32,770 bases of DNA from Nymphaea colorata (GCF_008831285.2 NW_022205256.1:1-32770); one strand, 5' to 3'. Counted from the stretch's first letter, positions 1 to 11,680 are shown. Notes: generated by a model from the letters alone, not told the origin. A program made the numbers and translations.

Positions 1-135
1 TCTGGAAAAACGAAAAATAAACAAAGTCGTTCCCAAGTAATAAATGAAATAGCCAATTAATCAAACGCAGAACCCACAGAAAGTAAAAGGAAACCAGTTG
101 AAAGTCCAATAAAGAACGTGCTGGATTCGACTTAC

Positions 136-330
136 TTTCGCAAGGTAGGAACACAACCGAACCAAGACGTCCGACCCAGACACTAATATGTGGTGAAGGA
201 ACGCCGAGAGGACTGGCGCAGTGAGCTTGTGGCGCAGCGCGATCGTGTGGCAGACGGCACGAACGATCCGACGTACCTCCTTCGTGTACGCCCCCGTGTC
301 GATCAAGGTCCCGATCTCTTTCAGATCTTT
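136..330 (-). pseudogene. RPN3: RPN3 (26S proteasome regulatory subunit, PSMD3-type) exon remnant
   Basis: Read on the minus strand, an open frame of about 65 codons matches the N-terminal part of plant RPN3, the lid subunit of the 26S proteasome regulatory particle. Visible landmarks are LKEIGTLIDTGAYTKEVRRI near the start, then RAVCHTIALRHKL and LSAFLHHILVSGS, matching the family pattern of LIDTGSYTKEVRR followed by a RAVRLT-ALRRKL helix. The match stops at YLAK, directly before a GTAAGT donor (minus strand, from 135), so this looks like an exon with its original splice site. Immediately upstream (331-333) is an in-frame TGA, where the family would continue towards its initiator. No downstream exons can be found between 1 and 135. 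The family name is recalled knowledge and the similarity is seen in the translation. I infer a broken or partial gene; a live gene continuing left of the window is possible if the upstream stop lies in an intron. Confidence 0.7.
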
Positions 331-2011
331 TCACCCAGGAAAACAAGAAACAGGGCATCAAAACCAGATCGATACCCTAGAAAGAAGCAAAGAAATGGGG
401 ATTTAGGGGATGATTACGCTGAAGAATGGGATAAGTGAACGAGGATTGAGAGAGAGGCGGGGTAGCCTGCGTCGTCTTCTCCTGGTTTCGCCCTGCGAAT
501 AAGCTCAGAGAGAAGGGGGAAAATGAGTAAAGGCCCGGTCTCCCTTTTCCCTTTGTCTTTTGAAACGGCTCTAAGACTCGGGCAATAATCGAATCGGGAA
601 GCGAGTATCTCGGCTTCTAAAACGATCATCCAGCGGAAACCGGTTTGAGTCTAGGACTACCGGATCGTACGTAATCAGATTTGGAATTAACAGTTCAAGA
701 TCCAAATAATCCGTGTTATATTTTTCTATGTGATGGTTTCAGCATAAGTACTTATCTTTTCTATTTGAATGCAAAGCTATAACAGGATATGAAGCTGAGA
801 AATTGATTGGGTGGATATCAAATCCAAACTTTAGTTGTAGGCAGGCTTGCTTCGAAGGGCTTGTTTGATGGGAATCGATTAAGTTGGAATGACAATCCAA
901 GCATCGTCTTGCTGTGCGATCATGGATTCACGTCCACCTCAAACAAACATAGTGTATATGACAATGGATGAATGGCTTGAGACTTGATATCCATGGTAAT
1001 TGACTGTCTTTAACTATTCATTCGTGGATCAATTGGCCAAGCAAACGAACACCCAGATAACTTGTTTGAAATGGGCCCCGTCACATAAATGTAAGACACC
1101 AAACAAACGTGTGACTATTTTAGTCAGTACTTTTTGGACTCACCCGAAAATATTAATTTTGTCCGAAGGTGAAACGAGTACGACCTGATCTTCAATTGTC
1201 TCATAACACCTACATCTCAACATTCAAATATGCAATTTGATATACTTCAGCGGCGAAGAAAATGGTTTGAGATGACCGCTTCTTTTTTTTCCTTTCCCCA
1301 TTCAAACATCGCAGAGGATAAAAGTTTCAGTTTCTTTCTGTTACATACGAATACGAAAGATTACTGTGCATGACTAGCGGGTTTCTGATCATAGTGACAG
1401 TGACAAAAGATGAACTCTTTTTAAGGAGCGAATTAGCTCATCCTTCATATTTGCCCTTTAAAAAGAACAAGTCATCATTCTGTCAATTTCACAACGTTAG
1501 CAGTTTGCTTAAAGCAGCTTTGCAACTTTTTTGAAAGTCGTTTAGTAAATGATCTTAACAATCCCAACAAGTCTTTCAATCTCTCTTCATCGACATTTCT
1601 GAGGTATTGTGAACACAAAAGTTTCAGCCTTTATCGCATATATCTAGCATAATTAGATTCAAGCTGCTCACAAGGTGAGATGGCTATGGAAAAAACATAG
1701 GTTTTTGCACCCTGGAAGTATGAGGTCCAACACCACAACGAAGTTAATTAAGCTCTTCATGGTATTCAATCACCTGCTTGTAAACACCGTCAACATATTC
1801 TTAAAAACATTAAATATTTTATTTTTATTGTTTGAAAACGACATGTGCAAAAACTTGGAGTATGAAGCAGTTGTTCTATATTATGAAAGAGTGAAAGAGA
1901 GATCTAGAGAGAGAGATTCTGCATAGCAGAACACATGCATTACAAATACCGCCATTGCCAAGCTAACACAGTCGCATAATACTCCAAACGCTGCAACCCA
2001 ATTGACTGAAA
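331..2011. other. Stretch without a supported gene
   Basis: The part from 331 to about 640 is comparatively GC-rich and could be the former 5' untranslated or promoter region of the minus-strand RPN3 remnant. From 660 to 2011 the sequence is AT-rich, and short frames of 60 to 90 codons show no recognisable motif. No RNA gene, terminal inverted repeat or target duplication could be confirmed here. Confidence 0.4.
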
Positions 2012-4489
2012 TCATCCTTGAACCTTCCCACAGTCAAACATGGAGGTCTGCGTTGTGACCCAAGAAAGCATCCCAACCAGCAACCTATTCCTCAAGAAGT
2101 TGATCGTCGTGCCACCACTCTGCTGCGGCTTCCCCACCCAGTAGGTCGTCAAAATGAGCCTGAACCATTTTCCCCTCCTTTGCTTCACATACTTCTCCAG
2201 TCCTTTCACTCTTTGGTCTCTTTGTTCTTCACTCCCCTTGATCCCCAGGAGGGCTTCTCCCAAGCACCTGACAAGCACAACAGCATTCGCCCAGACCAAT
2301 GTCAGGAGTCATTGGGTGCATGGCATCCCCAATCACAGTCACCTTTCCCTTGGAGCGCTCATGACCCTAGAGCTTCGTCCATGGCGACTTGTACCTCAGA
2401 GGTGAACACATTATGGAGTTTAGGTCGGTGTGTTCTACGATACTCACTGCTTCCAGTATTGCATTATTGTATAGGATTGACAAAATAAGAACCACCAATC
2501 TTCCATATTGTGATCAAACTAAATTTTGGTTAGATAGTCTCTAATATGTAAACAATTCGTTGTTAATAAGACCATTTATGTGTGTTTATCTAAGCGTTAT
2601 GGGAAAGTTAGGGGGGGCATCTGATCTCCTTGGCTTATACATGGCTTGGTGACTAGATCAAGCTCATATTACTCTAATCAATTCATGTTTCAATAAATTA
2701 AAAGACAAATAGGTTGTGTGGTCGTGGTTCTTATACCTTGAGGGCTAAAAGAAAGTGTACAGAACCAATAGATCATTCTCTCATCACAAGGCAAGATCCC
2801 AAAACGAGAGCCATTGCCAAGAACTGAGCAAACCGCGGTTCAAGCCCATGGCCTTCAGGCTAATGTGCGACAGTGTGAGACCTATTATGGATGAGCTTCA
2901 TGTGAAGACAAGCCCGGGATGCCCCAGCCGCTTGGCAACAGCAGAGTTCACACCATCACAACCTATCAGCACCTGAAAGTTTACAAAGAACATCCCATTA
3001 GACGACGTTCGGAGAGAGTCATGGATATCCAGCTGAATCGGGCAAGAACCGGTTTGTATCCAGATTCAGAAGGGCAAGACCTTTAAATCTAGATAATATA
3101 TGTTTGGTTGATATCTAAGCAGCGTGTAGTCTTATGACTCTTTAAACATCTGAAGCAATGAAAAGATATACCTTAGCTCCAATAAGTGCTCCATCAGCCA
3201 CATGGATCGGACATGACTTCCCATCTTGTTCTATGGATACCACCTTGGATCCAAACCTGATGGTCCCATCCGGCAGCTGCTTCCATAGAGTCTCCACCAG
3301 CATCTGTCAGCTTACACACCCCACTTCAACGTCATTACTGCAAAAAAGGTTGTCCCCTCGGTTATTTATTAAACCCATGTTTTCTTTGGGCCGCCCAAGT
3401 TAGGCTGCTTTATTTTCATCCGGATGTACCAATATAATTGATGCTCACTCGTTTTTTCACATAATAATTTCGTATGAAGAATTCCATTTGTGACATCTAG
3501 AACATGACGATCAGGAAAGCTGTTTCGGCCTTCCGGCCACGAAATTTCTTTCAAATAATTTCCATTATGCATTGTGCTTCAAATGTCCAAAGTTGATAAA
3601 ATAGTCACAAAAAGAACACGTCTAAATTGAATTGTATTAGTTTGTAGCAAAATCCAATTTGACTACAAACTTTTCATGATTTTTGGGGTTATTTTGAGCA
3701 AACCCATATATATATATTATAGGCAAAATAGATTTTCACTTCTACAATCCTCGACAACTGTAGCTGCATTATGTAGCTAACAATGGGTTAACCCACACTC
3801 ATGGTTAATAAAAGCCATATTTACCCAAAAAGAGTTAGAGAAGAAGAAAGAAAGGAGAGGCGGATATGAGGGAGGCCTAGTGGGTTTGACCTGGTATAAC
3901 CATGGTGGCCTTCCCATAGGTTTATACCCAACATTTTCTTACCTTTCTCCAGACCTGGTGAAGGGTAAGTCTGTTACAGTTTCTCCAGTGACATTGGAAG
4001 TGACCGTCAACCTGCACAAAGTTATCCAACTTATGAACTTAGGAAACAAACAACATATTTTATGTAATCCAATGTCTGTGGAGAATTAAAGTTTTCGTCA
4101 GAATATCTTTAAATACTTATAGCAAATAGTAGTAACAAATTACACTATAGCTCCAACATCATTAGTGTCATTAGATTCTAAACATCGTCTGTTTTCTCAT
4201 AACTGAGACTTGAATAAGTGTTCTTGGATATATACGGACCAAAATATTAAGATTAGTTCCAAAGTAGAGAAAAGAAGATTAAGAAGGAACAAGTGTAGCA
4301 CCTGCGAAGTTGGGTGTGGTGTTGTCTAAGTAGATCCCCAACACCGAAAGCGTCCATGGCTTTCGAGGCATTGCTCCACTGTGTGAGAGCAAACCCACTG
4401 TCTCTCAGGCTATCGGCCGACTCCAGACCAAGCTTCTCAATCCAAGTCTGGATAGCATAGGTACCATATTCAAATAAAGCTATGTGTAT

Positions 4490-4573
<84 letters not shown>

Positions 4574-4754
4574 CGAGAGAGATTTTAGACTTGTGAAGGC
4601 CTAGGGCTGTTGCAACACCTCCAATCCCAGAACCAACAATCACCAAAATCCTCAGAGAACTCCAGAAGGAGAAAGGGAGAGAGAGAGTGAGAAGGAATGA
4701 ATCTCGATAGAGAAAGTGAGAGAGATACAGGGAAAGTGTCATCTCAAACGCCAT
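2012..4754 (-). pseudogene. FAD-dependent monooxygenase pseudogene (plant MO/CTF2-like family), five exons
   Basis: Five minus-strand blocks line up in order with plant FAD-dependent monooxygenases. Block 1 (about 4592-4754) starts with ATG and contains the Rossmann dinucleotide-binding motif VIVGSGIGGVATALGLH. Block 2 (about 4306-4452) has SADSLRDSGFAL, then AMDAFGVGDLLR, and ends at a CAG/GT donor. Block 3 (about 3172-3338) has LVETLWKQLPDGTIRFGSKV and ends AAG/GT. Block 4 (about 2741-2972) starts after a TTTTCAG acceptor with VLIGCDGVNSAVAKRLG. Block 5 (2012 to about 2405) contains the second FAD motif GDAMHPMTPDIG and a C-terminal arm ending in FDCGK. The gene is broken: a TGA in block 3 upstream of LVETL, at least two frame changes in block 4, a TAG upstream of the GDAMHP motif, and a frame change just after it. 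It would have used FAD and NAD(P)H to hydroxylate a small molecule, but the substrate is unknown for this copy. Intron positions are retained, so it is not a retrocopy. Confidence 0.85.
4489..4568. repeat. Compound microsatellite (CA)n-(TA)n-(GA)n
   Basis: A run of CA dinucleotides passes directly into TA and then GA dinucleotides without interruption. It lies between the first and second monooxygenase blocks, so it occupies the former first intron. It is a typical slippage repeat and gives rise to spurious low-complexity reading frames on both strands. Confidence 0.95.
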
Positions 4755-6600
4755 TTTATTTCAGGAGAAGCAAAGTTGCAACGAATCTTCTCAGAGGATG
4801 CACAACACTGCATCAGAAGAAAATTGTTTTCACCGATGGTCAGTGTTAGTGCCATGGCAGGCCAAAGCTGACCCCGTCAAGACCATGTAGGGGATGGTGT
4901 TAAATTGTCTGATTATTTAGGAGGCCTTTTGGCTACAACAATGTTTGTTATTGAATATTCTTCAATCTTTAAAGCAGATTCATAAAATAACAAGAAAATG
5001 TTAACATCGTCAAGCAGCCCCTTATGCTCCATAGAGAGAGACAACTCAAATAATTCAACTCTAAGCTTAACACCCAATTCTATAGTAGAGAATTTGAATC
5101 CGTATTCTAAGACTTGGACAGCCATAATTTGTTTACTTACCTATGGTTTCAAAGGAGTTTAACTTTCAGCAAAGAAAACCCACCCCGTGTGGACCCACTT
5201 ATATAAATTTCCACTTTTTGTGTGGACTCAGCCATTTAGGATAAGATTTACCCATGAAAATATCCATCGAACCACAAACTACATGACATTCAGTACTCGT
5301 TTTTAGGGAGTGATTGATTATTCTAACCAACTGCAATTAGAGAATCAGAGATTTGATTTCCTCGTCATCTTTTGAATCCATGGGATTGAGGATCTAAAAT
5401 CTTGAGTCTAAGATCCCAAAATGACATATCACTCTTTGTCGTAATCGAACGGCTGATCTGGAACACCTCCTTTCTTGGCCATTGGTATCGTGCAACCATG
5501 AGAATGGTACCCATATAACATAGACAAAATAAGTTCCCGAGATTTCATCTTGCTCTTAACTCCTAGTCAATGAGCAGAGATTCATTTTATTTTTGGGTCT
5601 TTTTTTTTAGATCAAACCTTTCAATATCTGGGTTGTAAAAGATTGGTGATTCACAAATATATAAAAAGTTTGATATCTGAAAAAAGAAAAAGTCACACTC
5701 TCACATCATCAGGGAAAGACTTCCCAAGTTTAACTCTACCAAAATAAACCGCGTTAAAATAGTAACACAAATCTTCAGATTATACTCAACTTGCAACTTT
5801 GATTTTTCCCTTACTAAAAACAAATTGCATATGTGTGTGACAAAAAAATCAAAAAGTCGTCGTAAGCACTTTTTTGAGGTACAAAGATTTAAAAGCTGAA
5901 GAGCTGCAATTTGATGAGGCCTGGTGTCTTGACATGTAACTCAAGCTTACATGTGACAAATGATATTTAAGTCACTTGTATTAAATGGTCAGGCTGGCAA
6001 GAAGTACTAGATTTTAATTGAGAAAGCGTTACTGAGCTAAAAGAGTGGGGAGCCCTATATATAGAAAACTTGTCAGTTTGTTGTGAAAAAAGTTCCGTGA
6101 AGTTTCATTCAAGAACCACCAATAAATGTTGGATCCCCTTTGAAAACAGATTTGCCTTTCTGACCATCGACTTAAAAAAGCGATCACATAAAAATTTCAT
6201 GATCGTGTAGCCTCGCTTTTCACAATGAAAATTTTATATAACAAAATCGACTTTATTTTTGGTTTGCACAATTCGAGAATACATAAACTTCAGAAAAAAA
6301 ATCAGCCACAAGCTAACAAGATTGAGAAAACATGGAAGATTTCATATGGTAAAAAAAATGAATAAAAGAATGTGCTGCTCCGTCAGTTAATTGCACAATA
6401 GGTTACATAAATAAGGTCAATTTCTCTGAAACTAAATACCTACAAGACATAAAGCCACGCAAGAAAACCGGCCATCCTTCAGAATAAAAATACAAATTTC
6501 GGGTTAAGAATTAAAAAAGACTAACAACAAACATGAACTTGGGATCATGCATCGAGGAAAAGCATAAAGTATTTTTAATTACTCAAAGATGATCAACCAG
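4755..6600. other. AT-rich stretch without a supported gene
   Basis: Between the start of the monooxygenase pseudogene and the end of the Alba remnant I see no frame with a recognisable motif, no RNA gene and no confirmed mobile-element ends. Homopolymer A and T runs are frequent. The first 100 to 200 bases may include the old promoter of the monooxygenase. Confidence 0.4.
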
Positions 6601-7202
6601 CTATGCAGCTACAGTGCCAACAGCTACATTAACTGAACCATGAGATCCACGACCCCTTCCACATCCACGTCCCCTGCCACGACCGTGCCCTGCAATAGTG
6701 TGAAACAAGCCAGGCAGTGTAAATTACAAAAAGCACTTTTGGAGCAAGACTATTTTTGAAGTTAGCAGGATGCACCTGCACCACCCCTACCATAGACGGG
6801 TGCTTCATCATTAAGCATTGGTTTCATGATGGGTATCAGCTGGGCCACCATAGCTTCTCCCACGTCCACAGTAGCCACCACGCCCATGACCGTGGTTGTA
6901 TCCTCGGCCTCTGTCCCAGCCACCATTCACATGTTCACCGCCAGCATCACCATTTCCTGCAACCCATTCAATAATCAGAGACAGCATACCAATAAAACAC
7001 TACAGACTTGAGAAAATTAAAGGGACTGCCTTTACCTCTCCCTCACCCCCGTCCACGAGAACCATGACCTCTACCACCTCCACCTGGAGAGGCCTCTGAA
7101 AATATTGAAGCCTGTAGAGACTTCTATTTAACTAGTGTTCGAAGCACACAAGATAGTTTATACCTCCTCCATAATCAAAGTCATTCAATGGCTTGACTTG
7201 AT
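6601..7202 (-). pseudogene. Alba-domain protein, C-terminal RGG exons, frame broken
   Basis: Four minus-strand blocks with splice signals match the C-terminal tail of long plant Alba proteins, which bind RNA and DNA through an N-terminal Alba fold and an arginine-glycine tail. Block 1 (7164-7202) follows CTGCAG and reads QVKPLNDFDYGG, a hallmark of the linker after the Alba domain. Block 2 (7047-7095) follows TTTCAG and reads ASPGGGGRGHGSRGRG. Block 3 (6776-6956) follows TTGCAG and reads GGWDRGRGYNHGHGRGGY, then shifts frame before DEAPVYGRGG. Block 4 (6601-6689) reads GHGRGRGRGCGRGRG and ends GTVAA plus a TAG stop. The Alba fold itself (about 110 residues) is not found upstream, and the block 3 frameshift, together with a poor join between blocks 2 and 3, argues for a decayed truncated copy. 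Family assignment rests on recalled plant Alba sequences; loss of function is my inference. Confidence 0.75.
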
Positions 7203-7815
7203 CTGCAGGTAAAGGTGGTTGGTATTTGCATAAGAACATAAATGTATTGTGAATTCAAGGAGCAAATAATAATCAAAGCCATTCAACATCTGTTCGTTTG
7301 CCTACTTAATAAATGAAGAAATCCCAAGTATATCTGACAAAGAAAGTTCTTCACATCCATATTCCTGGCATGAACTTAATGCACCATCTTCAGGATGGAA
7401 GTCAATTGCAGAGTATTGCATTTAGACAATCACAAGCATGGGGATAACAACATCCACGACCACGACGACCAAACCAGAGCAAGAATAGCACACCGTTAAA
7501 TCATGATCTCAAAACAAAGTATAGGCGCATAACCAAATATTGATATAAAAAGAAGTGCCACATAGTAATTTTCAAGCATGGCTAACTAAAGTAAACCACA
7601 CCATGTGTACAGGTCAGCTTACTATTCCGAGTGGTTGGTGTAGTAGAATAGGCTTCGACTGTTTGATGGACCGTGGCACCTCCAATGCCATGGGCCTAAG
7701 AATCATGTGTGCCAGCTGAAGCATGCACAGTTCCAAAAGGTTTGTAGGAATAGTAATTGCCGTAATAACCAACCATGCGAATGGTAACCAATAGGTTTGC
7801 TGAACAGTTCATAAC
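7203..7815. other. No assigned gene; possible unidentified exon piece at 7616-7760 (minus)
   Basis: On the minus strand, a frame around 7616-7760 reads YYGNYYSYKPFGTVHASAG and continues past one TAG into HGIGGATVHQTVEAYS, ending close to a GTAAG donor-like site. The composition looks protein-like, but I do not recognise the family and it does not resemble the missing Alba domain. The rest of the interval shows nothing. Confidence 0.3.
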
Positions 7816-9149
7816 ATGATAGGTTTGCTGAACCACGGACACCAAAAAGCAAAAAGCAACATCCCCACTTTTTCCACTATAACATTCCAAGTGTTGACAA
7901 AAAAGAAAAACGCAAATAATTTGCAAAGGATGGTTGTAGCTCGTAAAGAGAGGCGCAAAACAAATGAAAAAATAAATTTATAAAAGGCCCCAAAATTTTG
8001 GAAAAAGGTGAAAAAACAATTAATTTCTGATCAACAAAAAACGTAAGGAAAAAGGGAACAAAGCTGACCGAGAGGAGCAATTGTTTGGAGTTTGGATAGT
8101 TTTCAGTTCGGTGCTCAATGTTTCAAGGCAAAAGATAAGGTTCCTCCAATCAAATAGGACTATAGAACTAACATACATGTGATGATGCATAGACCTTGAG
8201 TAACAGTATGAACAACTTTCTGAAGATGAAGCAAGAAAATGTTGTGTTCCAAACATTCTTTGGAAAATTGGCACACCATGAATCAAAATACATGGGATCA
8301 AAGAACAATACTACGTCCAACGCTTGTTATCACTTGAAGGATTACTAAAAGAGGAGGAGGAAACACGTTACTTATTCACAGATGCATAAGGTTTGCTCTA
8401 TTCTATTATTACCCGTACCTTCAGAAACCCACCTTCCTGCACCAGCATACCGACATAGGTACGGGGACGTTTCCCTTGTGACCTATATTTGAAGACATCT
8501 TACTTTTCTTATGCAAGCAAAACTGTGGTTTCATCTCCTGCTATGGTAAAATTAATGACCACCCAAAAGAACATGATATATTCCTAGTTTATCATCCAAC
8601 GAATAATCAGTATCACATGCAACTGCTTGGACAAGGGACCAGAAACCAAAGGATTTCAACCACCAAATTCATTCCAAAAAAGACACCAGTTATAGCTAAG
8701 ATATTTATAGGAACCACCAACTTTCTTCAACCATTATATTGCTTCCAGAAGGTCCCTTTCCTTTTTCTCTGTCACAAAAGCATAACTCAAGAAGTAGCCA
8801 GCAACAGAAAAGTTAGGAATCTCCAGACATTTTCAAGTCATAGACACAGACCAAGACCATTACATAGACATGTCAATTACATCTGAACTCTCACATGGAA
8901 CACTAGGTTGCAACAAATCCATCTTTGTAGTGAGGTGATAAGTGTATGACTCTATTCTAAGACTAACACCCACAAATAGAGTACGTTTTAGGTCGCCAAA
9001 CGTAAACCTGCTTTTACCTACAGAAGGTGATGGTGTGAAGAACCAAGAAAATGGTAGCCCATGTCATTGACATTATAAGACAGTCCAGTTAGTGTGCGTG
9101 TAGAAAAGGTAAACCCATCAACAGTACAAATGTCCATGAAAACCCAGTT
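7816..9149. other. Arm sequence without a supported gene
   Basis: This is intron-like or intergenic AT-rich DNA, repeated at 31440-32770. Several frames of 60 to 93 codons exist on both strands, but none contains a recognisable motif, and small indels between the arms break several of them (for example near 8090), which argues against coding constraint. Confidence 0.4.
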
Positions 9150-9273
9150 AATATGGTCTTGAAACTCAGAACAAACATGATTGTAAGATTGATGATGAGG
9201 ACTTGGCTGATTTTATTTCTGCAACAAGCTGATTTAGAAGCTTGAGCCCAATAGAATAATGACCTGATGCTGC
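9150..9273 (-). pseudogene. Exportin-7-like exon remnant, left arm copy
   Basis: After a TTTTCAG acceptor on the minus strand, the frame reads AASGHYSIGLKLLNQLVAEI, closely resembling the exportin-7/RanBP17 armadillo-repeat segment with HYAIGLKILNQLVSEMNQP. Exportin-7 is a karyopherin that carries cargo out of the nucleus with Ran-GTP. Directly after this the frame must shift by one base, at an AAAA run, to keep resemblance to the family (NQPSPHHQ, then a VCSEFQDH block resembling VACSFRDQ). No neighbouring exportin exons were found, so this is a fragment. The assignment rests on one exon-sized match from memory. The right arm copy is at 31319-31440. Confidence 0.5.
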
Positions 9274-10379
9274 CTGAAAAGAGAAACCACATATGCTTAA
9301 GTGGCATAGACAGTAAGTCTGCAAGATGGATAAATGGTCATATATGATACACTGCCAACTGCCAAATGAAGTCAGCATGGCGCACTACTAAAAAGCACAG
9401 ATGAGGCATGCATAAAATTCCAGTATAAAAGGAAAACAACATTGACATCCCTGCAGCTTGTGTAGGCACATGTATTCGTTTGCCATTTTGTTTTTCACAA
9501 AGACTTGCAGCGAAACTTAGAACGAAAATTTTCTTATGTTGTTGGACATGCTGGTAGACATGTGTTGAAAGCACAGCCGCACACTGACTTGCCAAGAATA
9601 TCCAAAGTTTCATCAGTGCTGTGAAATTTTATGACAAGCTTAGAAGATATAATGCATAGCCATTTAAATGTGAGCCTCAACATTGTTGACAACAAAAAAG
9701 AACAAAAGTGCAGAACCAAAACGCCGCTAGTGAAAAAGGTGTAGGAACAAAGAGTTGAACTCAAGTATAAGAAAGACAGCCAGGAATGCACCAACCAGTA
9801 AAGGAACAGAACCAAAGATATTTCAGAAGGCATTCTCAACTGAAACAGAAGAACCTTTTGTAAAATGCATGAACTTGGTACAAGAAACAACAAGGTACCC
9901 ATTGACAAACCAAGATGAGCCATAGCACATTTTGTACAGACTTTCAAGTACTAGTCAACTTCTAGAACTGCTTGCTTTTTTTTTATTTCATCAGCATAAT
10001 GAATACTTCTCAGGAAACACAGCATAATATATCTGTCTATTATAAAAATAATCACCTTTCCTTCTAAACACGTAGTAACATGCAGTACATGTTAGGTACT
10101 CATGTATTATTGTTATATGAATCTGCATATTAGACTCCGTGCTTTCTTCTATCTTGTATTTACTGTTAACCCTTCAATGGAGTTACTCCAAACCCCATTG
10201 TTATATATTATTTTTCCATGAACTTAAACAATTATTTTTTATATCTTCGTAGTGAGGAACTCTTTTTACCATCTTTACCTTGCTGGTAAAGAAAGAACCT
10301 TTCCTAAAGAACCACTTTTCCCTATACAAAAGCTATTTGTATTAATACGTACATGACCAAATTGGTATCAATTCCAGAA
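9274..10379. other. Arm sequence without a supported gene
   Basis: The minus strand has one longer frame (9534-9947, 137 codons), but it is rich in Leu, Phe, Ser and Cys like translated AT-rich intron, shows no motif, and is interrupted in the right arm by an indel near 9820. I treat it as chance. Nothing else is seen. Confidence 0.4.
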
Positions 10380-10800
10380 TTTCAGATAAATTAGAAGACA
10401 AAAAGATACTCGAACAGTTCCTAGGCATTCTCAACTATGCCAGACCCTATATCCCACAACTACACCATCTAGTTGCTGGCTTGTATGCTAAGTTATGACC
10501 CAAAGGGGGTAATATTCTTCAACCAAAAGGATATAGAACAGATTAAAAAGATCAAAAATTTAGTTAGTAAATTAAAACCACTTACACTACGAACAAGCTA
10601 TGCTGATTGTATGGAACACAGATTCCTGATTCATTCACAAGTTGTTCTAGTCTAGAGGATAAATTCATCTACTATAAACACAGCATCTTTCGGTTCCTTA
10701 CAGTAGTAAAATTAAAACAACAAGAACAGTCAGGTACATATGTATACTATATATTGCCAAAAGGTATATTTCCTTTGATAGGTAAAGATTATTTGCGATG
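10380..10800 (+). pseudogene. Endogenous caulimovirid: reverse transcriptase end and RNase H start, left arm copy
   Basis: The plus strand reads FLGILNYARPYIPQL followed by LVAGLYAKL, the conserved connection after reverse transcriptase in plant pararetroviruses. It continues in a second frame with PKGVIFFNQKD and then KIKNLVSKLKPLTL, which leads into RNase H. A frame change near 10490 and a stop near 10650 break it, and the catalytic start of RNase H is degraded (ADCMEH instead of an acidic DGCMEGWG-type motif). These motifs fit badnavirus-like members of Caulimoviridae, whose polyprotein is processed into coat protein, protease, reverse transcriptase and RNase H. The fragment is not functional. 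The right arm copy is at 29794-30214 on the minus strand. Confidence 0.75.
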
Positions 10801-11170
10801 AAGGTTTGGTACTAATAACTTTTTGGTGAAGAGTCTGAGTTCCTCTCAGTCTGTGTTCTTTTCATTGCTTCCACTATTATGGGGTGCCAAGTTTGTGGAA
10901 TTTACACAAAATCCCATAGAAACTATTGACATGTAAAGAAGCCATTGTGTTTTATTGTCAATAAGCACTAAATAACAGGACTGCCAAAGAAAATATATTT
11001 GTATATCCACTTTTATTATGATGGCACCCCATTGTTCTATGATTTGGGGCCAAAGTTGGGGATCATGTGCTGCAGTATATCAATTTCATTTTCTTGGTTT
11101 AGGGTTCTTACCCTAATATTATTTTCTATATCATAATAGAGTTCTTCGTCTAATGTGATTTGTTTTAAAG
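10801..11170. other. Unassigned spacer between viral pieces
   Basis: No plus-strand frame of note. On the minus strand a run of about 45 codons (from about 11170 down to 11030) lacks stops and contains EELYYDIENNIRVRTLNQ, which looks protein-like and could be another inverted viral piece, but I cannot assign it. It recurs in the right arm at about 29425-29565 on the plus strand. Confidence 0.3.
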
Positions 11171-11179
11171 ACTTCAAGT

Positions 11180-11680
11180 TACTCCTCAAAATTTTGGAGC
11201 ATCATCTGAAACTAGGAAGCCTATAAAGCAAAGATGAAGAAAATATGCGAAAGAAAATTTTAGAAGATCTAAAAAATATTTCTTAAGAAAATCAAAGAAT
11301 AAAGCTCCTTATCTAAATAAAGATAAACATGCCAGAAAATATGATAAACAAAGAAATTATAAAAACAAGTTAGGTTGTATTTTTTGTCAAGAAAATACTC
11401 ATTTAGGAAGCTGTTGTCCCAAACTTCTAATTGCTTACACAAAAGAAGCCATTCTTGTCAATACCACAAACCAATAACTTATTAATGTAGGCGAATATGC
11501 TAGTGATACAAAATCAATTTATTCCATAATATCCATAGAAGATATAGAAAATACAAAAGATATAAGTTCTAAAGAAGAAGATTATTCACTAATAAATAAA
11601 TTTACTAAAAATAAAACACTAAATTTCCAAACATATGTTTTAGATGAATTCTTAGAACTCTATACTTCTAACAATGAATG
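11180..11680 (+). pseudogene. Endogenous caulimovirid: coat-protein C-terminus with zinc knuckle, left arm copy
   Basis: The plus-strand reading shows a basic, lysine- and arginine-rich segment, then a Cys-X2-Cys-X4-His-X4-Cys zinc knuckle (CIFCQENTHLGSCC, at about 11375), followed by an acidic tail. This order matches the nucleic-acid-binding end of the caulimovirid coat protein. In-frame stops interrupt it near 11233 and after NTTNQ near 11475. The paralogous segment at 21780-22300 on the minus strand has a glutamate codon where this copy has the second stop, so the two copies decayed independently. The right arm twin is at 28915-29415. Confidence 0.75.

Noticed and set aside
860-1110. Possible MITE with ggcttgtttgatgg-like ends
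   Set aside because: The motif resembles hAT MITE termini, but I could not find a matching inverted end or a target duplication.
2018-2488. 156-codon plus-strand frame
   Set aside because: It is the antisense shadow of the last monooxygenase exon on the minus strand, which has clear family motifs.
4253-4754. Low-complexity N- and C-terminal ends of the minus-strand frames around the microsatellite
   Set aside because: The poly Ser-Leu, Tyr-Ile and Cys-Val runs are translated GA, TA and CA repeats in an intron. Only the flanking monooxygenase blocks are coding remnants.
9534-9947. 137-codon minus-strand frame in the left arm
   Set aside because: It is broken by an indel in the otherwise nearly identical right arm, has intron-like composition and no motif.
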